DNA from: DATEEG01 sp035525055
GTDB lineage: Bacteria > Actinomycetota > Acidimicrobiia > Spongiisociales > ZC4RG35
Assembly: GCA_035525055.1 (NCBI GenBank)
Contig: DATLEZ010000026.1
Span: 1 to 11,311, forward strand
Direction: 5' to 3'
Length of the DNA: 11,311 nt
In this document: positions 1-6,048 of the stretch, piece after piece
Position numbering within the stretch: position 1 is the stretch's first letter
How the letters are laid out: every line of letters starts with the position of its first letter
Made by a program: the position numbers and the translations under genes
Notes under the pieces: model-generated
Seen by the model: the letters and a program-made list of their open reading frames with translations, nothing else
Told to the model about the DNA's origin: nothing
The model's database searches: none

Positions 1-482
1 AGGGCAAGTCCCAGGGCCGGATTGGTACCGGGTCCTCCCTCCCATTCGACCAGGAGCCCGATTCCCCCCAATGCCAGAATGAAGCCCGGGACCAGACCCC
101 GGTGCATCCGCTCTGCGTCGATCAGAAGGTGGGCAAAGGCCACCGTCGTCAAAGGGATCAGCCCGACCAGAAGCGCAGTGACCGACGCCGAGAGATGTTC
201 GAGGCCGAGGGTCATCAGGATCGAAGGCGCCGCCATATTGATGACCCCGAGCATCGAGCCCTTTCGCCAGGTGTCCGTGTTGAGACGCTTCAGCTTGCCG
301 GTGGCTGCCAGGACCGTCAGCAGGCTGGCGACCGCGAATAACAAGCGAATGGGCAGCAGTTCGAGGGCGGTGACGCCGCGGCCGAGGATCACCTTGGCGA
401 GCACGCTGCCGGATCCGAAACCGAGGGTGGCGGCAATGAAGGCCACTCCCGGGGCGTGCGGAATCAGCGATCGGAGGCGCAT
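1..482 (-). CDS. EamA/DMT-family transporter, N-terminal part (cut by window edge)
   Basis: This is the first 160 residues of an inner-membrane drug/metabolite transporter-type permease; the 3' end lies beyond position 1. The reading frame is open from an ATG at 482-480 to the edge, and an in-frame TAG lies four codons upstream of that ATG, so the start cannot be much earlier. Five hydrophobic segments are visible at about residues 12-32, 42-60, 75-92, 97-118 and 129-146. They alternate with short basic loops. The stretch around residues 97-146 (SASVTALLVGLIPLTTVAFA, then a loop and GFILALGGIGLLV) is the usual pattern of an EamA repeat. Family members normally have two such repeats and about 10 helices in roughly 280-310 residues, so about half is seen. 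The substrate cannot be told. It is divergent from deoC. No clear Shine-Dalgarno precedes the ATG. Confidence 0.85.
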   Translation of the reverse strand, partial: MRLRSLIPHAPGVAFIAATLGFGSGSVLAKVILGRGVTALELLPIRLLFAVASLLTVLAATGKLKRLNTDTWRKGSMLGVINMAAPSILMTLGLEHLSASVTALLVGLIPLTTVAFAHLLIDAERMHRGLVPGFILALGGIGLLVEWEGGPGTNPALGLA

Positions 483-640
483 GCTGCAACTCTACGGTCG
501 TCAGAAAGCACCTCCCGCTGAATGCGTAATTCGGTCTGAGAGTCCCCGGAAACCGGGAGTCTTGCGCCAGGTTTCGTCTGATCCGGGAGCGTTGCGCCAA
601 ATTTGTCGACGAGGCCAGCTGAATCCGGTTTCCTTCGCTG
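483..640. other. Divergent intergenic region between transporter and deoC
   Basis: This spacer should hold the promoters of the leftward transporter gene and the rightward deoC operon. I see no convincing -35/-10 pair. It contains a near-perfect direct repeat of period 30 bp (553-604, listed separately) and a small CCCGG-AAA-CCGGG hairpin-capable stretch near 546-558. Frames crossing it on either strand give proteins without recognisable motifs and are probably chance openings. If deoC truly starts later than 641, this non-coding region extends up to about 740 or 832. Confidence 0.6.
553..604. repeat. Two-copy direct repeat, 30-bp period, upstream of deoC
   Basis: CCGGGAGTCTTGCGCCAGG followed by TTT (553-574) recurs as CCGGGAGCGTTGCGCCAAA followed by TTT (583-604), matching at 18 of 22 positions. 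The shared core is CCGGGAG-NN-TTGCGCCA-NN-TTT. The 30-bp spacing is close to three helical turns, so both copies would face the same side of the DNA, as expected of tandem operator sites. The position, between a divergent transporter and a deoxyribose operon, fits regulation of either gene. The regulator is unknown; this is inference from layout. Confidence 0.5.
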
Positions 641-1732
641 ATGGATTGGACAAACCTCAAGCCTTGGAAGGTTGAACCCGTGCCTTCGCTCAAACTGACC
701 CACTACCCGGGAATCGGCTCGGGCCTACCATCGGTGGCAATGGCTCTGGTAGCACTCGCACGCGGGGACCTTCCCGGAACTGACACCGATCGCCGTGTCT
801 CCATCCTCCCCGGGCGGATTACTACTCCAACTTTGGCCTCGTTCGTCAGGTCGGTGTCCAATGTTGACGAAGTGGGCGTGACCGAGCGCGTCGCCTCCCT
901 CGGCACGAGGTCCATCAAGAAGGATTCGAAGATGGACGCCCTCACGCTGGCGGTCCGGATGATGGACCTGACCACACTCGAAGGAAAGGACACTCCGGGC
1001 AAGGTGGCCCAGATGTCGTCCAAGGCAATTCGCCCCGACCCGGTCGATCCGTCGGTGCCTTCGGTGGCGGCGGTCTGCGTGTACCCGGCGATGGTGCCGT
1101 ATGCCCTCGAGGCGGTGGCGGGATCAGGCGTCAAAGTTGCGTCAGTGGCGACCTACTTCCCGTCAGGCCAGATCGACACCAAGTCGAAGGTGGTGGAGAC
1201 CTCATCGGTTGTGGCGCTGGGAGCCGACGAGGTCGACATGGTCATCGACCGCGGAGCGTTCCTGTCTGGTTCGTACTTCAAGGTCTTCGATGAGATTCGA
1301 CGGGTCAAGGAAGCCTGTGGTGATCGAGCCCACCTCAAGGTGATCCTCGAAACCGGTGAACTGGGTGGCCTTGATGACGTTCGCCGGGCGTCCATGCTCG
1401 CCATGGCGGCCGGGGCCGACTTCATCAAGACCTCGACTGGAAAAGTTCAGCCGGCCGCCACCCTGCCTGTCACGTTGGTGATGCTCGAAGCCATCCGCGA
1501 CTTCTACGCCGCCACCGGGGTCCAGGTAGGAATGAAGCCGGCCGGCGGGATTCGCACCGCCAAAGATGCGATCCGCTACCTCGTTGTGCTCAACGAGACC
1601 CTTGGCTCCGCCTGGATGACCCCGGACTGGTTTCGCTTTGGTGCCTCGACCTTGCTCAACGATGTACTTATGCAGATACGTTGGTTGAAGACCGGTCGAT
1701 ATCAGTCAGCCGATTACTTCACGAAGGACTAG
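641..1732 (+). CDS. deoC: Deoxyribose-phosphate aldolase, long (DERA/actinobacterial) type
   Basis: This cytosolic class I aldolase cleaves 2-deoxy-D-ribose 5-phosphate to D-glyceraldehyde 3-phosphate and acetaldehyde, the last step of deoxynucleoside breakdown. Numbering from ATG 641 (363 aa), the Schiff-base lysine is K263 in DFIKTSTGK, the second active-site lysine is K299 in GMKPAGGIRT, and the acidic residue is D199 in DEVDMVID. Other family blocks are SIKKDSK (91-97), MMDLTTLEGKDTP (107-119) and AAVCVYPAMV (143-152). The C-terminus WFRFGASTLLND..GRYQSADY is typical of the long type. The start is uncertain. Recognisable homology begins only near residue 66; ATG 740 (330 aa) or TTG 833 (299 aa) would fit the family length, and none has a good Shine-Dalgarno. 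The first 60 codons have weaker third-position GC than the rest. It is followed after 37 nt by the aldehyde dehydrogenase gene, evidently in one operon. Confidence 0.95.
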   Translation: MDWTNLKPWKVEPVPSLKLTHYPGIGSGLPSVAMALVALARGDLPGTDTDRRVSILPGRITTPTLASFVRSVSNVDEVGVTERVASLGTRSIKKDSKMDALTLAVRMMDLTTLEGKDTPGKVAQMSSKAIRPDPVDPSVPSVAAVCVYPAMVPYALEAVAGSGVKVASVATYFPSGQIDTKSKVVETSSVVALGADEVDMVIDRGAFLSGSYFKVFDEIRRVKEACGDRAHLKVILETGELGGLDDVRRASMLAMAAGADFIKTSTGKVQPAATLPVTLVMLEAIRDFYAATGVQVGMKPAGGIRTAKDAIRYLVVLNETLGSAWMTPDWFRFGASTLLNDVLMQIRWLKTGRYQSADYFTKD

Positions 1733-1760
1733 GAGTGGTGAGTGTTGAGTGGTGGGTGGG
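1733..1760 (+). repeat. Tandem heptamer array (GAGTGGT-type), four units
   Basis: Four consecutive 7-bp units, GAGTGGT, GAGTGTT, GAGTGGT and GGGTGGG, fill the spacer immediately after the deoC stop codon. The last unit runs into the Shine-Dalgarno of the next gene. Two other spacers in this window carry arrays with the same 7-bp period but different units. Confidence 0.75.
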
Positions 1761-1763
1761 AGG
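1758..1763 (+). promoter_or_regulatory. Shine-Dalgarno GGGAGG fixing the aldehyde dehydrogenase start
   Basis: GGGAGG lies 6 nt before ATG 1770 and is the best ribosome-binding site in the plus-strand operon. It favours ATG 1770 over the in-frame GTG at 1749, which falls inside the heptamer array and has no such site. Confidence 0.75.
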
Positions 1764-1769
1764 CAATCG

Positions 1770-3248
1770 ATGACCAAGGCTGAGTTGTTGCCGGCGCCGA
1801 GCCCGCCGCTCGACTGGAAATATGCGCCTTCGCGCGAGTCGACCGACATCGTGTCATTGAATGAACGGTACGGGCTCTTTATCGACGGCAAGTTCCGGGC
1901 GCCACTTTCGAAGAAGTATTTCCCCACCATCAACCCGGCCACTGAAGAACCCCTGGCCGAGGTGGCTGAGGCGGGGGAGAAAGACGTCAACCGTGCCGTC
2001 AAGGCGGCCCGGACCGCCTACGACGATTCGTGGGGTTCGATGCCGGGCAAGGAACGGGCCAAGTATCTCTTTCGCATCGCCCGCATGGTCCAGGAGCGCT
2101 CGCGCGAACTCGCGGTGCTCGAGACGATGGACGGTGGCAAGCCGATCAAGGAGTCGCGCGATGTCGACCTGCCCCTGGTCGCGGCCCACTTCTTCTACTA
2201 CGCAGGGTGGGCCGACAAACTCGAGTACGCGTTTCCCGGGCTCGACCCGAAGCCTCTCGGAGTCGCTGGCCAGGTGATCCCGTGGAATTTCCCGATGATG
2301 ATGCTGGCCTGGAAGGTCGCTCCGGCGCTCGCGACTGGCAACACCGTCGTTCTGAAACCGGCCGAGACCACACCATTGTCCGCATTGACTTTCGCGGCCC
2401 TGGCGGCCGAGGCGGGGCTCCCTCCCGGGGTGCTGAATGTCATCACCGGGGCCGGTGCCACCGGTGCGAGCCTGGTCAATCATCGCGACGTTGACAAAGT
2501 CGCCTTCACCGGCTCGACCGCCGTCGGCAAGCTCATCCGCAACAGCCTTGCCGGGACCGGCAAGAAGGTCACCCTGGAGTTGGGTGGCAAGGCTGCCCAC
2601 GTCATCTTCGATGATGCACCGATGGATCAGGCCATCGAGGGTGTCATCAACGGCATTTTCTTCAACCAGGGGCATGTGTGCTGCGCAGGGAGCCGACTAT
2701 TCGTCCAGGAGTCGATCCACGATCGGTTCGTCGACAAGCTGAAGCGACGATTGTCGACTCTGCGAGTTGGCGATCCTCTCGACAAGAACACCGATGTCGG
2801 TGCGATCAACTCGGCAGAACAGCTGGCCAAAATCACGGAACTCGTTGCGATCGGCCAGGCCGAGGGAGCAGAAATGTTCCAGCCCGATTGTGTCCTGCCG
2901 CGCAACGGCTTCTTCTTCAGGCCAACTCTCTTCACCGGGGTGAGTCAGAGTCATCGGATCGCCCAGGAAGAGATCTTTGGACCTGTCCTTTCAATCATGA
3001 GTTTCCGGACTCCGGAAGAAGCGATCGAGAAAGCCAACAACACTCCTTATGGGTTGTCAGCGGGCGTGTGGACGTCGAAGGGTTCACGGATTCTGTGGAT
3101 GGTCGATCGCCTTCAGGCCGGTGTGGTGTGGGCGAACACGTACAACAAATTCGATCCCGCTTCCCCGTTCGGCGGTTACAAGGAGTCTGGTTTCGGACGC
3201 GAGGGTGGACGCCATGGGCTGTTGGCATATCTCAAGGGCATCACATGA
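1770..3248 (+). CDS. NAD(P)-dependent aldehyde dehydrogenase, ALDH16-like catalytic subunit
   Basis: This is a complete cytosolic aldehyde dehydrogenase of 492 aa. It oxidises an aldehyde to a carboxylate with NAD(P); next to deoC the likely substrate is acetaldehyde (or glyceraldehyde derivatives). All key residues are present: N173 in PWNFP, K196 in VLKPAE, the coenzyme loop FTGST (246-250), general base E270 in LELGGK, nucleophile C304 in GHVCCAGSR, and E401 in EEIFGPV. The C-terminus has FGGYKESGFGREGG (467-480). The N-terminal extension and FIDGKF..NPATEEPLAEV resemble, from memory, the first domain of bacterial ALDH16 enzymes. ATG 1770 is preceded by GGGAGG at good spacing. The stop overlaps the start of the next ALDH-like gene (ATGA), so the two should be translated together and may form a complex. 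Confidence 0.93.
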   Translation: MTKAELLPAPSPPLDWKYAPSRESTDIVSLNERYGLFIDGKFRAPLSKKYFPTINPATEEPLAEVAEAGEKDVNRAVKAARTAYDDSWGSMPGKERAKYLFRIARMVQERSRELAVLETMDGGKPIKESRDVDLPLVAAHFFYYAGWADKLEYAFPGLDPKPLGVAGQVIPWNFPMMMLAWKVAPALATGNTVVLKPAETTPLSALTFAALAAEAGLPPGVLNVITGAGATGASLVNHRDVDKVAFTGSTAVGKLIRNSLAGTGKKVTLELGGKAAHVIFDDAPMDQAIEGVINGIFFNQGHVCCAGSRLFVQESIHDRFVDKLKRRLSTLRVGDPLDKNTDVGAINSAEQLAKITELVAIGQAEGAEMFQPDCVLPRNGFFFRPTLFTGVSQSHRIAQEEIFGPVLSIMSFRTPEEAIEKANNTPYGLSAGVWTSKGSRILWMVDRLQAGVVWANTYNKFDPASPFGGYKESGFGREGGRHGLLAYLKGIT

Positions 3249-4093
3249 GCCGCCTTGATGTTCGCAAGACCTACAAGCTCTACATCAACGGAGAATTTCT
3301 GCGATCGGAGTCGGGTCGCACGTATCCGGCGCTCGATTCCAAGGGTGAGGTGCTAGCCCGCGTGGCCCTAGCTTCCCGCAAGGATCTGCGTGAAGCCGTG
3401 CGGGCGGCCCGGAGTGCTCAGACCAAGTGGGCCGAAAGGTCCGGATACAACCGTGGGCAGATCCTCTATCGGATCGCTGAGTTGATGGAGGACCGCAGAG
3501 CAACGTTCGAGGAGCAAGTCGAAGATGGCGGAGCGAGCCCGGTCCGAGCCCGGACCGAGGTCGCCAACTCCATCGATCGAATGGTCTGGTACGCCGGGTG
3601 GGCCGACAAGTTCTCTCAGGTCTACGGAAACCTCAACCCGGTGGCGGGGCCGTTCTTCAACATCTCGGCCCCGGAACCAACCGGTGTGGTCGGAGTGATT
3701 GCGCCTCATGATCCCTCACTTTTGGGCCTGGTCTCACGTCTCGCACCCGTGATAGTCAGCGGCAACGCCGCGGTGGTGCTCGCCTCTGAATCGCAGCCGA
3801 TGCCCGCCATCACCTTTGCCGAAGTGCTGGAGTCCTCGGACGTTCCCCCGGGCGTGGTGAACATCCTGACCGGAAGCCAATCCGAGTTGGCGCCCTGGCT
3901 GGCGGATCACATGGACGTCAACGCCGTCGACCTGGCAGGCGCCGATGATGGCCTTCGGGTCAGGATCGAACAGGGTGCAGTCCACAACGTGAAGAGGTTG
4001 ATCGGCACCGACGAGAACCTTGACGGGCAATCCCCCTACCTGATCGCCGCCTTCACCGAGACGAAAACGGTTTGGCACCCGAAGGGGCTCTAA
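3245..4093 (+). CDS. Short ALDH-like pseudoenzyme, resembling the ALDH16 C-terminal domain
   Basis: This 282-aa protein corresponds to only the N-terminal, coenzyme-binding portion of an aldehyde dehydrogenase, whereas full enzymes have about 490 residues. The start is KLYINGEFLRSESGRTYPAL and the middle keeps the ALDH frame (WYAGWADK; GVVNILTG). The functional residues are gone: PWNFP is replaced by APHDP, VLKPAE by VLASES, and FTGST by LAGAD. The LELGGK and cysteine-containing catalytic region is absent. It ends with TETKTVWHPKGL, which resembles the tail I recall from the second, inactive domain of ALDH16 proteins. It is probably a structural or oligomerising partner of the preceding enzyme rather than a decayed gene. 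The ORF is intact, it is coupled through an ATGA overlap, and AAGGG lies 6 nt before its ATG. The exact role is inferred. Confidence 0.85.
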   Translation: MSRLDVRKTYKLYINGEFLRSESGRTYPALDSKGEVLARVALASRKDLREAVRAARSAQTKWAERSGYNRGQILYRIAELMEDRRATFEEQVEDGGASPVRARTEVANSIDRMVWYAGWADKFSQVYGNLNPVAGPFFNISAPEPTGVVGVIAPHDPSLLGLVSRLAPVIVSGNAAVVLASESQPMPAITFAEVLESSDVPPGVVNILTGSQSELAPWLADHMDVNAVDLAGADDGLRVRIEQGAVHNVKRLIGTDENLDGQSPYLIAAFTETKTVWHPKGL

Positions 4094-4096
4094 GAG

Positions 4097-4120
4097 CGTG
4101 GTACGTGGTACGTGGTACGT
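4097..4120 (+). repeat. Tandem heptamer array (CGTGGTA x 3.4)
   Basis: Three exact copies of CGTGGTA plus a trailing CGT lie four bases after the TAA of the pseudo-ALDH gene. The repeats contain overlapping TACGT words. TCTAGA follows directly (4120-4125). Reading through the array in the frame of the next gene gives no sensible protein. Confidence 0.8.
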
Positions 4121-4148
4121 CTAGATCCGGGAACGGAGCAACCCCTAT

Positions 4149-4196
4149 TTTTGGCGCGGAGGAACGACACCAGAGAAGCAGAACTCCGCGCCAAAA
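4149..4196. other. Perfect 13-bp inverted repeat upstream of the DNA glycosylase
   Basis: The arm TTTTGGCGCGGAG (4149-4161) and its exact reverse complement CTCCGCGCCAAAA (4184-4196) are separated by 22 nt. The GC core would make a very stable hairpin. No T-tract follows the right arm on either strand (the flanks are A-rich on the 3' side), so it is not a canonical intrinsic terminator, although it lies between two transcription units. It ends 10 nt before the likely GTG start of the glycosylase, so it could be an operator or could limit ribosome access. Confidence 0.7.
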
Positions 4197-4206
4197 CCAT
4201 CGCACC

Positions 4207-5079
4207 GTGAAGGAGCGTCTTGTCGCCGTCGACTTTCCTCTGGCACTGCGCGCAACTCTCGCTCCGCTTGGAGGGCACTTTCGGCCGGACGGATGGTGGG
4301 CGCCTATGCGAACCCCGGAAGGGCCTGCCACGCTGCACCTTCGTCGGACCGGAAAGGCGGTCGAGGCCTTTGCGTACGGAGTAGGAATGTCATGGGCCCT
4401 CGAATCGGTCCCGGGTCTCCTCGGGATCGACGACCACCCCGAGGACTTTCGCACCGGCCATCCCCTCATCGGCGAACTGCACCGTCGCAACCCCGGGTTG
4501 CGGATCGGCCGGACGGGCAGGGTCTTCGATGCACTTCTGGTGGCGATCGTGGCGCAGAAAGTGACGGGCAAGGAAGCCGGCCTTGGTATGAGACAACTCA
4601 CGCGCATCTACTCCGAGCTGGCGCCCGGCCCGATGCCGTTGCGGCTTCCTCCTGATCCGGAGCAGCTGGCCGCGGCCACCTACTTCGACCTTCATCCCCT
4701 CGGCATCGAACAGCGACGCGCCGACACGATCCGAAGAGTCGCGTCTGACGCGGTTCGTATCGAGCGGCTTGCGGGCGTTAGCCCGGCGGACGCTTGTACC
4801 TATCTCGAGCGGATCCGCGGGATCGGCGTGTGGACATCGGCCGAGACCGTCGTCGTTAGTCATGGTCACACCGATGCCGTTTCGGTGGGCGACTTCCACC
4901 ACAAGAACGAAGTCGCCTGGCATCTCACCGGGCGGCCCCGCGGGACCGATGACGAGATGGTCAAACTGCTCGAGGAGTTCAGACCCCATCGGGCCAGGGT
5001 CATGCGACTCCTCGCCACGCTCGGCCATGCCCCCGCCTTCGGCCCACGGATGCCGATCCGATCTATCGCGGAGATCTAG
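4207..5079 (+). CDS. HhH-GPD DNA glycosylase, AlkA / 3-methyladenine glycosylase II-like
   Basis: This is a base-excision repair enzyme predicted to remove alkylated purines from DNA by hydrolysing the N-glycosidic bond. It has 290 aa from GTG 4207. The helix-hairpin-helix is at residues 199-213 (YLERIRGIGVWTSAE). The catalytic aspartate of HhH-GPD enzymes fits D229 in AVSVGDFHHKN. The segment FDALLVAIVAQKVTGKEA (107-124) is the usual helix preceding the HhH domain. The frame is open further upstream to 4072, but that part would translate the heptamer array and hairpin. No Shine-Dalgarno precedes GTG 4207, so the message may be leaderless or the start slightly different. It is probably transcribed separately from the deoC operon, given the 113-nt spacer. 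The gene is convergent with the next one. It is AlkA-like in motif, but substrate specificity cannot be read from sequence. Confidence 0.88.
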   Translation: MKERLVAVDFPLALRATLAPLGGHFRPDGWWAPMRTPEGPATLHLRRTGKAVEAFAYGVGMSWALESVPGLLGIDDHPEDFRTGHPLIGELHRRNPGLRIGRTGRVFDALLVAIVAQKVTGKEAGLGMRQLTRIYSELAPGPMPLRLPPDPEQLAAATYFDLHPLGIEQRRADTIRRVASDAVRIERLAGVSPADACTYLERIRGIGVWTSAETVVVSHGHTDAVSVGDFHHKNEVAWHLTGRPRGTDDEMVKLLEEFRPHRARVMRLLATLGHAPAFGPRMPIRSIAEI

Positions 5080-5082
5080 AAG

Positions 5083-5113
5083 CGTTCTACGTTCTACGTT
5101 CTACGTTCTACGT
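5083..5113 (+). repeat. Tandem heptamer array (CGTTCTA x 4.4)
   Basis: Four exact copies of CGTTCTA plus CGT begin three bases after the glycosylase stop codon. It forms the left arm of an inverted pair with the array at 5166-5186. TCTAGA again adjoins the array (5075-5080), here on its left side. Confidence 0.85.
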
Positions 5114-5165
5114 CGGAATATGGCGTCCCACCAGGCGATCATCTCGTTACGCGGGATTTGAAGGT

Positions 5166-5186
5166 AAAACGTAGAACGTAAAACGT
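5166..5186 (-). repeat. Inverted heptamer array, partner of the CGTTCTA repeats
   Basis: Three 7-bp units, AAAACGT, AGAACGT and AAAACGT, read on the minus strand as ACGTTTT, ACGTTCT and ACGTTTT. ACGTAGAACGT (5169-5179) is an exact reverse complement of ACGTTCTACGT, which occurs three times in overlapping registers in the array at 5083-5113. An RNA from either strand could form an 11-bp stem around a loop of about 50-80 nt. The last unit ends two bases before the stop codon of the leftward hydrolase gene. It could mark or end transcription between two convergent genes, but no T-tract terminator is seen. Confidence 0.75.
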
Positions 5187-5187
5187 G

Positions 5188-6048
5188 TCACGGCTTTGTT
5201 ACGAACTCGGCGATCAGGTCGGTCACCAGGTTGGGGCTCCGGGCCTCCATGTGGGTGGCGCCGGGTAGTTCTTCCAACGCGACGTCGATGCCCGCATCGG
5301 CCGCCGCCTCTGCCAGCAGTTCGCTCGATCGGATCGGGACCAGATCGTCACCGGTGCCGTGGACCAGCAACATCCTCAAGTCGGGGTTGTCATCGAGATA
5401 GGAGTAGGGACTCCCTGCCTCCCACGGAGCAGAATCCTCCTCCAACCTCGTCCCGAAGTATCCGGTCAGGACAGCCGAATAGAGGGTCGGATCGTACGGG
5501 CCGGCCAGGCCTACAAACCGATCCACCACCACTTCGGCGCCGACATCACAGTCCCGTCCGAAGAGGTCGCCGGCCAGGCTCACCACCGACCCGATGTGGG
5601 CACCGGCCGAATGGGCGACAACCGTCAGAGGTCCGGTCGAGGTTGTGAATTCGGGAGCCGTCGAGACGGCGAATCGGATGTCACAGGCGACATCGTCAAA
5701 GCTCTCGGGGTAACCACCTACAGAGGTCCGATAGGTGGAGTTGAACACCACGATGCCCGCCGAGGCAAGGGAACTGGCGAGTGGTTCCATCGAGGCGGGA
5801 CTTCCTCCAAACCAACCACCGCCGTGGAGCATCACCACCACCGGAAAATCGCCCGGCTCCCGGGGTCCGTAAATTTCGACTGGAAGCCCGGCCACGAGGT
5901 CGACACCGATCCGATTCGCTGGTGCGGGTGTCGTCTCGGTGTTCGTCGAGGGGGGCGACACCGTCGTCGTGGTGGTGGTCGGGCCACTGTTCGACGAGCA
6001 GGCGACCACGATCATCAAGGCCGGCAGCGGCCATCGGATCGATCTCAA
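5188..6048 (-). CDS. Alpha/beta-hydrolase lipoprotein (esterase/lipase-like)
   Basis: This is a predicted membrane-anchored extracytoplasmic serine hydrolase of 286 aa, read from TTG 6048-6046. That start gives a clean lipoprotein signal, MRSIRWPLPALMIVVAC, with lipobox cysteine C17. A Thr/Ser/Pro-rich linker follows (about 18-45). The hydrolase domain shows the oxyanion motif HGGGWFGG (75-82), nucleophile S147 in AHSAGAH (the first Gly of GxSxG is Ala), the likely acid D234 or D235 in HGTGDDLVP, and H266 in PGATHMEA. This pattern resembles carboxylesterases and kynurenine-formamidase-like enzymes; the substrate is unknown. TTG overlaps the pgl stop as TTGA, so translation is probably coupled to pgl. 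The frame continues upstream to 6276 but only through pgl in another frame. It is the last gene of the minus-strand operon. Confidence 0.85.
   Translation of the reverse strand: MRSIRWPLPALMIVVACSSNSGPTTTTTTVSPPSTNTETTPAPANRIGVDLVAGLPVEIYGPREPGDFPVVVMLHGGGWFGGSPASMEPLASSLASAGIVVFNSTYRTSVGGYPESFDDVACDIRFAVSTAPEFTTSTGPLTVVAHSAGAHIGSVVSLAGDLFGRDCDVGAEVVVDRFVGLAGPYDPTLYSAVLTGYFGTRLEEDSAPWEAGSPYSYLDDNPDLRMLLVHGTGDDLVPIRSSELLAEAAADAGIDVALEELPGATHMEARSPNLVTDLIAEFVTKP

Noticed and set aside
22..675. Long plus-strand open frame opposite the transporter
   Set aside because: The minus strand encodes a clear EamA membrane protein here; the plus-strand product is Arg/Pro/Ser-rich without motifs, a typical GC-rich shadow.
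464..703. Minus-strand 79-codon frame across the deoC promoter region
   Set aside because: No motif, no Shine-Dalgarno, spans the repeat region and overlaps both flanking genes.
1749..1769. In-frame GTG start for the aldehyde dehydrogenase
   Set aside because: It lies within the heptamer array and lacks a ribosome-binding site; ATG 1770 has GGGAGG at 6 nt.
2678..3244. Upstream open extension of the pseudo-ALDH frame inside the ALDH gene
   Set aside because: The translated extension is out of frame with real ALDH sequence and has no homology; the ATGA overlap at 3245 with AAGGG is the convincing start.
4149..4196. Intrinsic terminator
   Set aside because: The hairpin is strong but no T-tract follows it on either strand.
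4072..4206. Earlier start for the DNA glycosylase
   Set aside because: It would overlap the previous gene and translate the CGTGGTA array and the inverted repeat; domain homology needs none of it.
4053..4607. Minus-strand 184-codon frame opposite the glycosylase
   Set aside because: Arg/Ser/Pro-rich shadow; the plus strand has the HhH-GPD motif and catalytic Asp.
5081..5190. CRISPR-like array
   Set aside because: The repeats are 7 bp and directly adjoining with no spacers, and no cas genes are present.
5939..5990. GTCGTGGTGGTGGTC low-complexity stretch as a microsatellite
   Set aside because: It is explained by the Thr-rich linker codons of the lipoprotein hydrolase.
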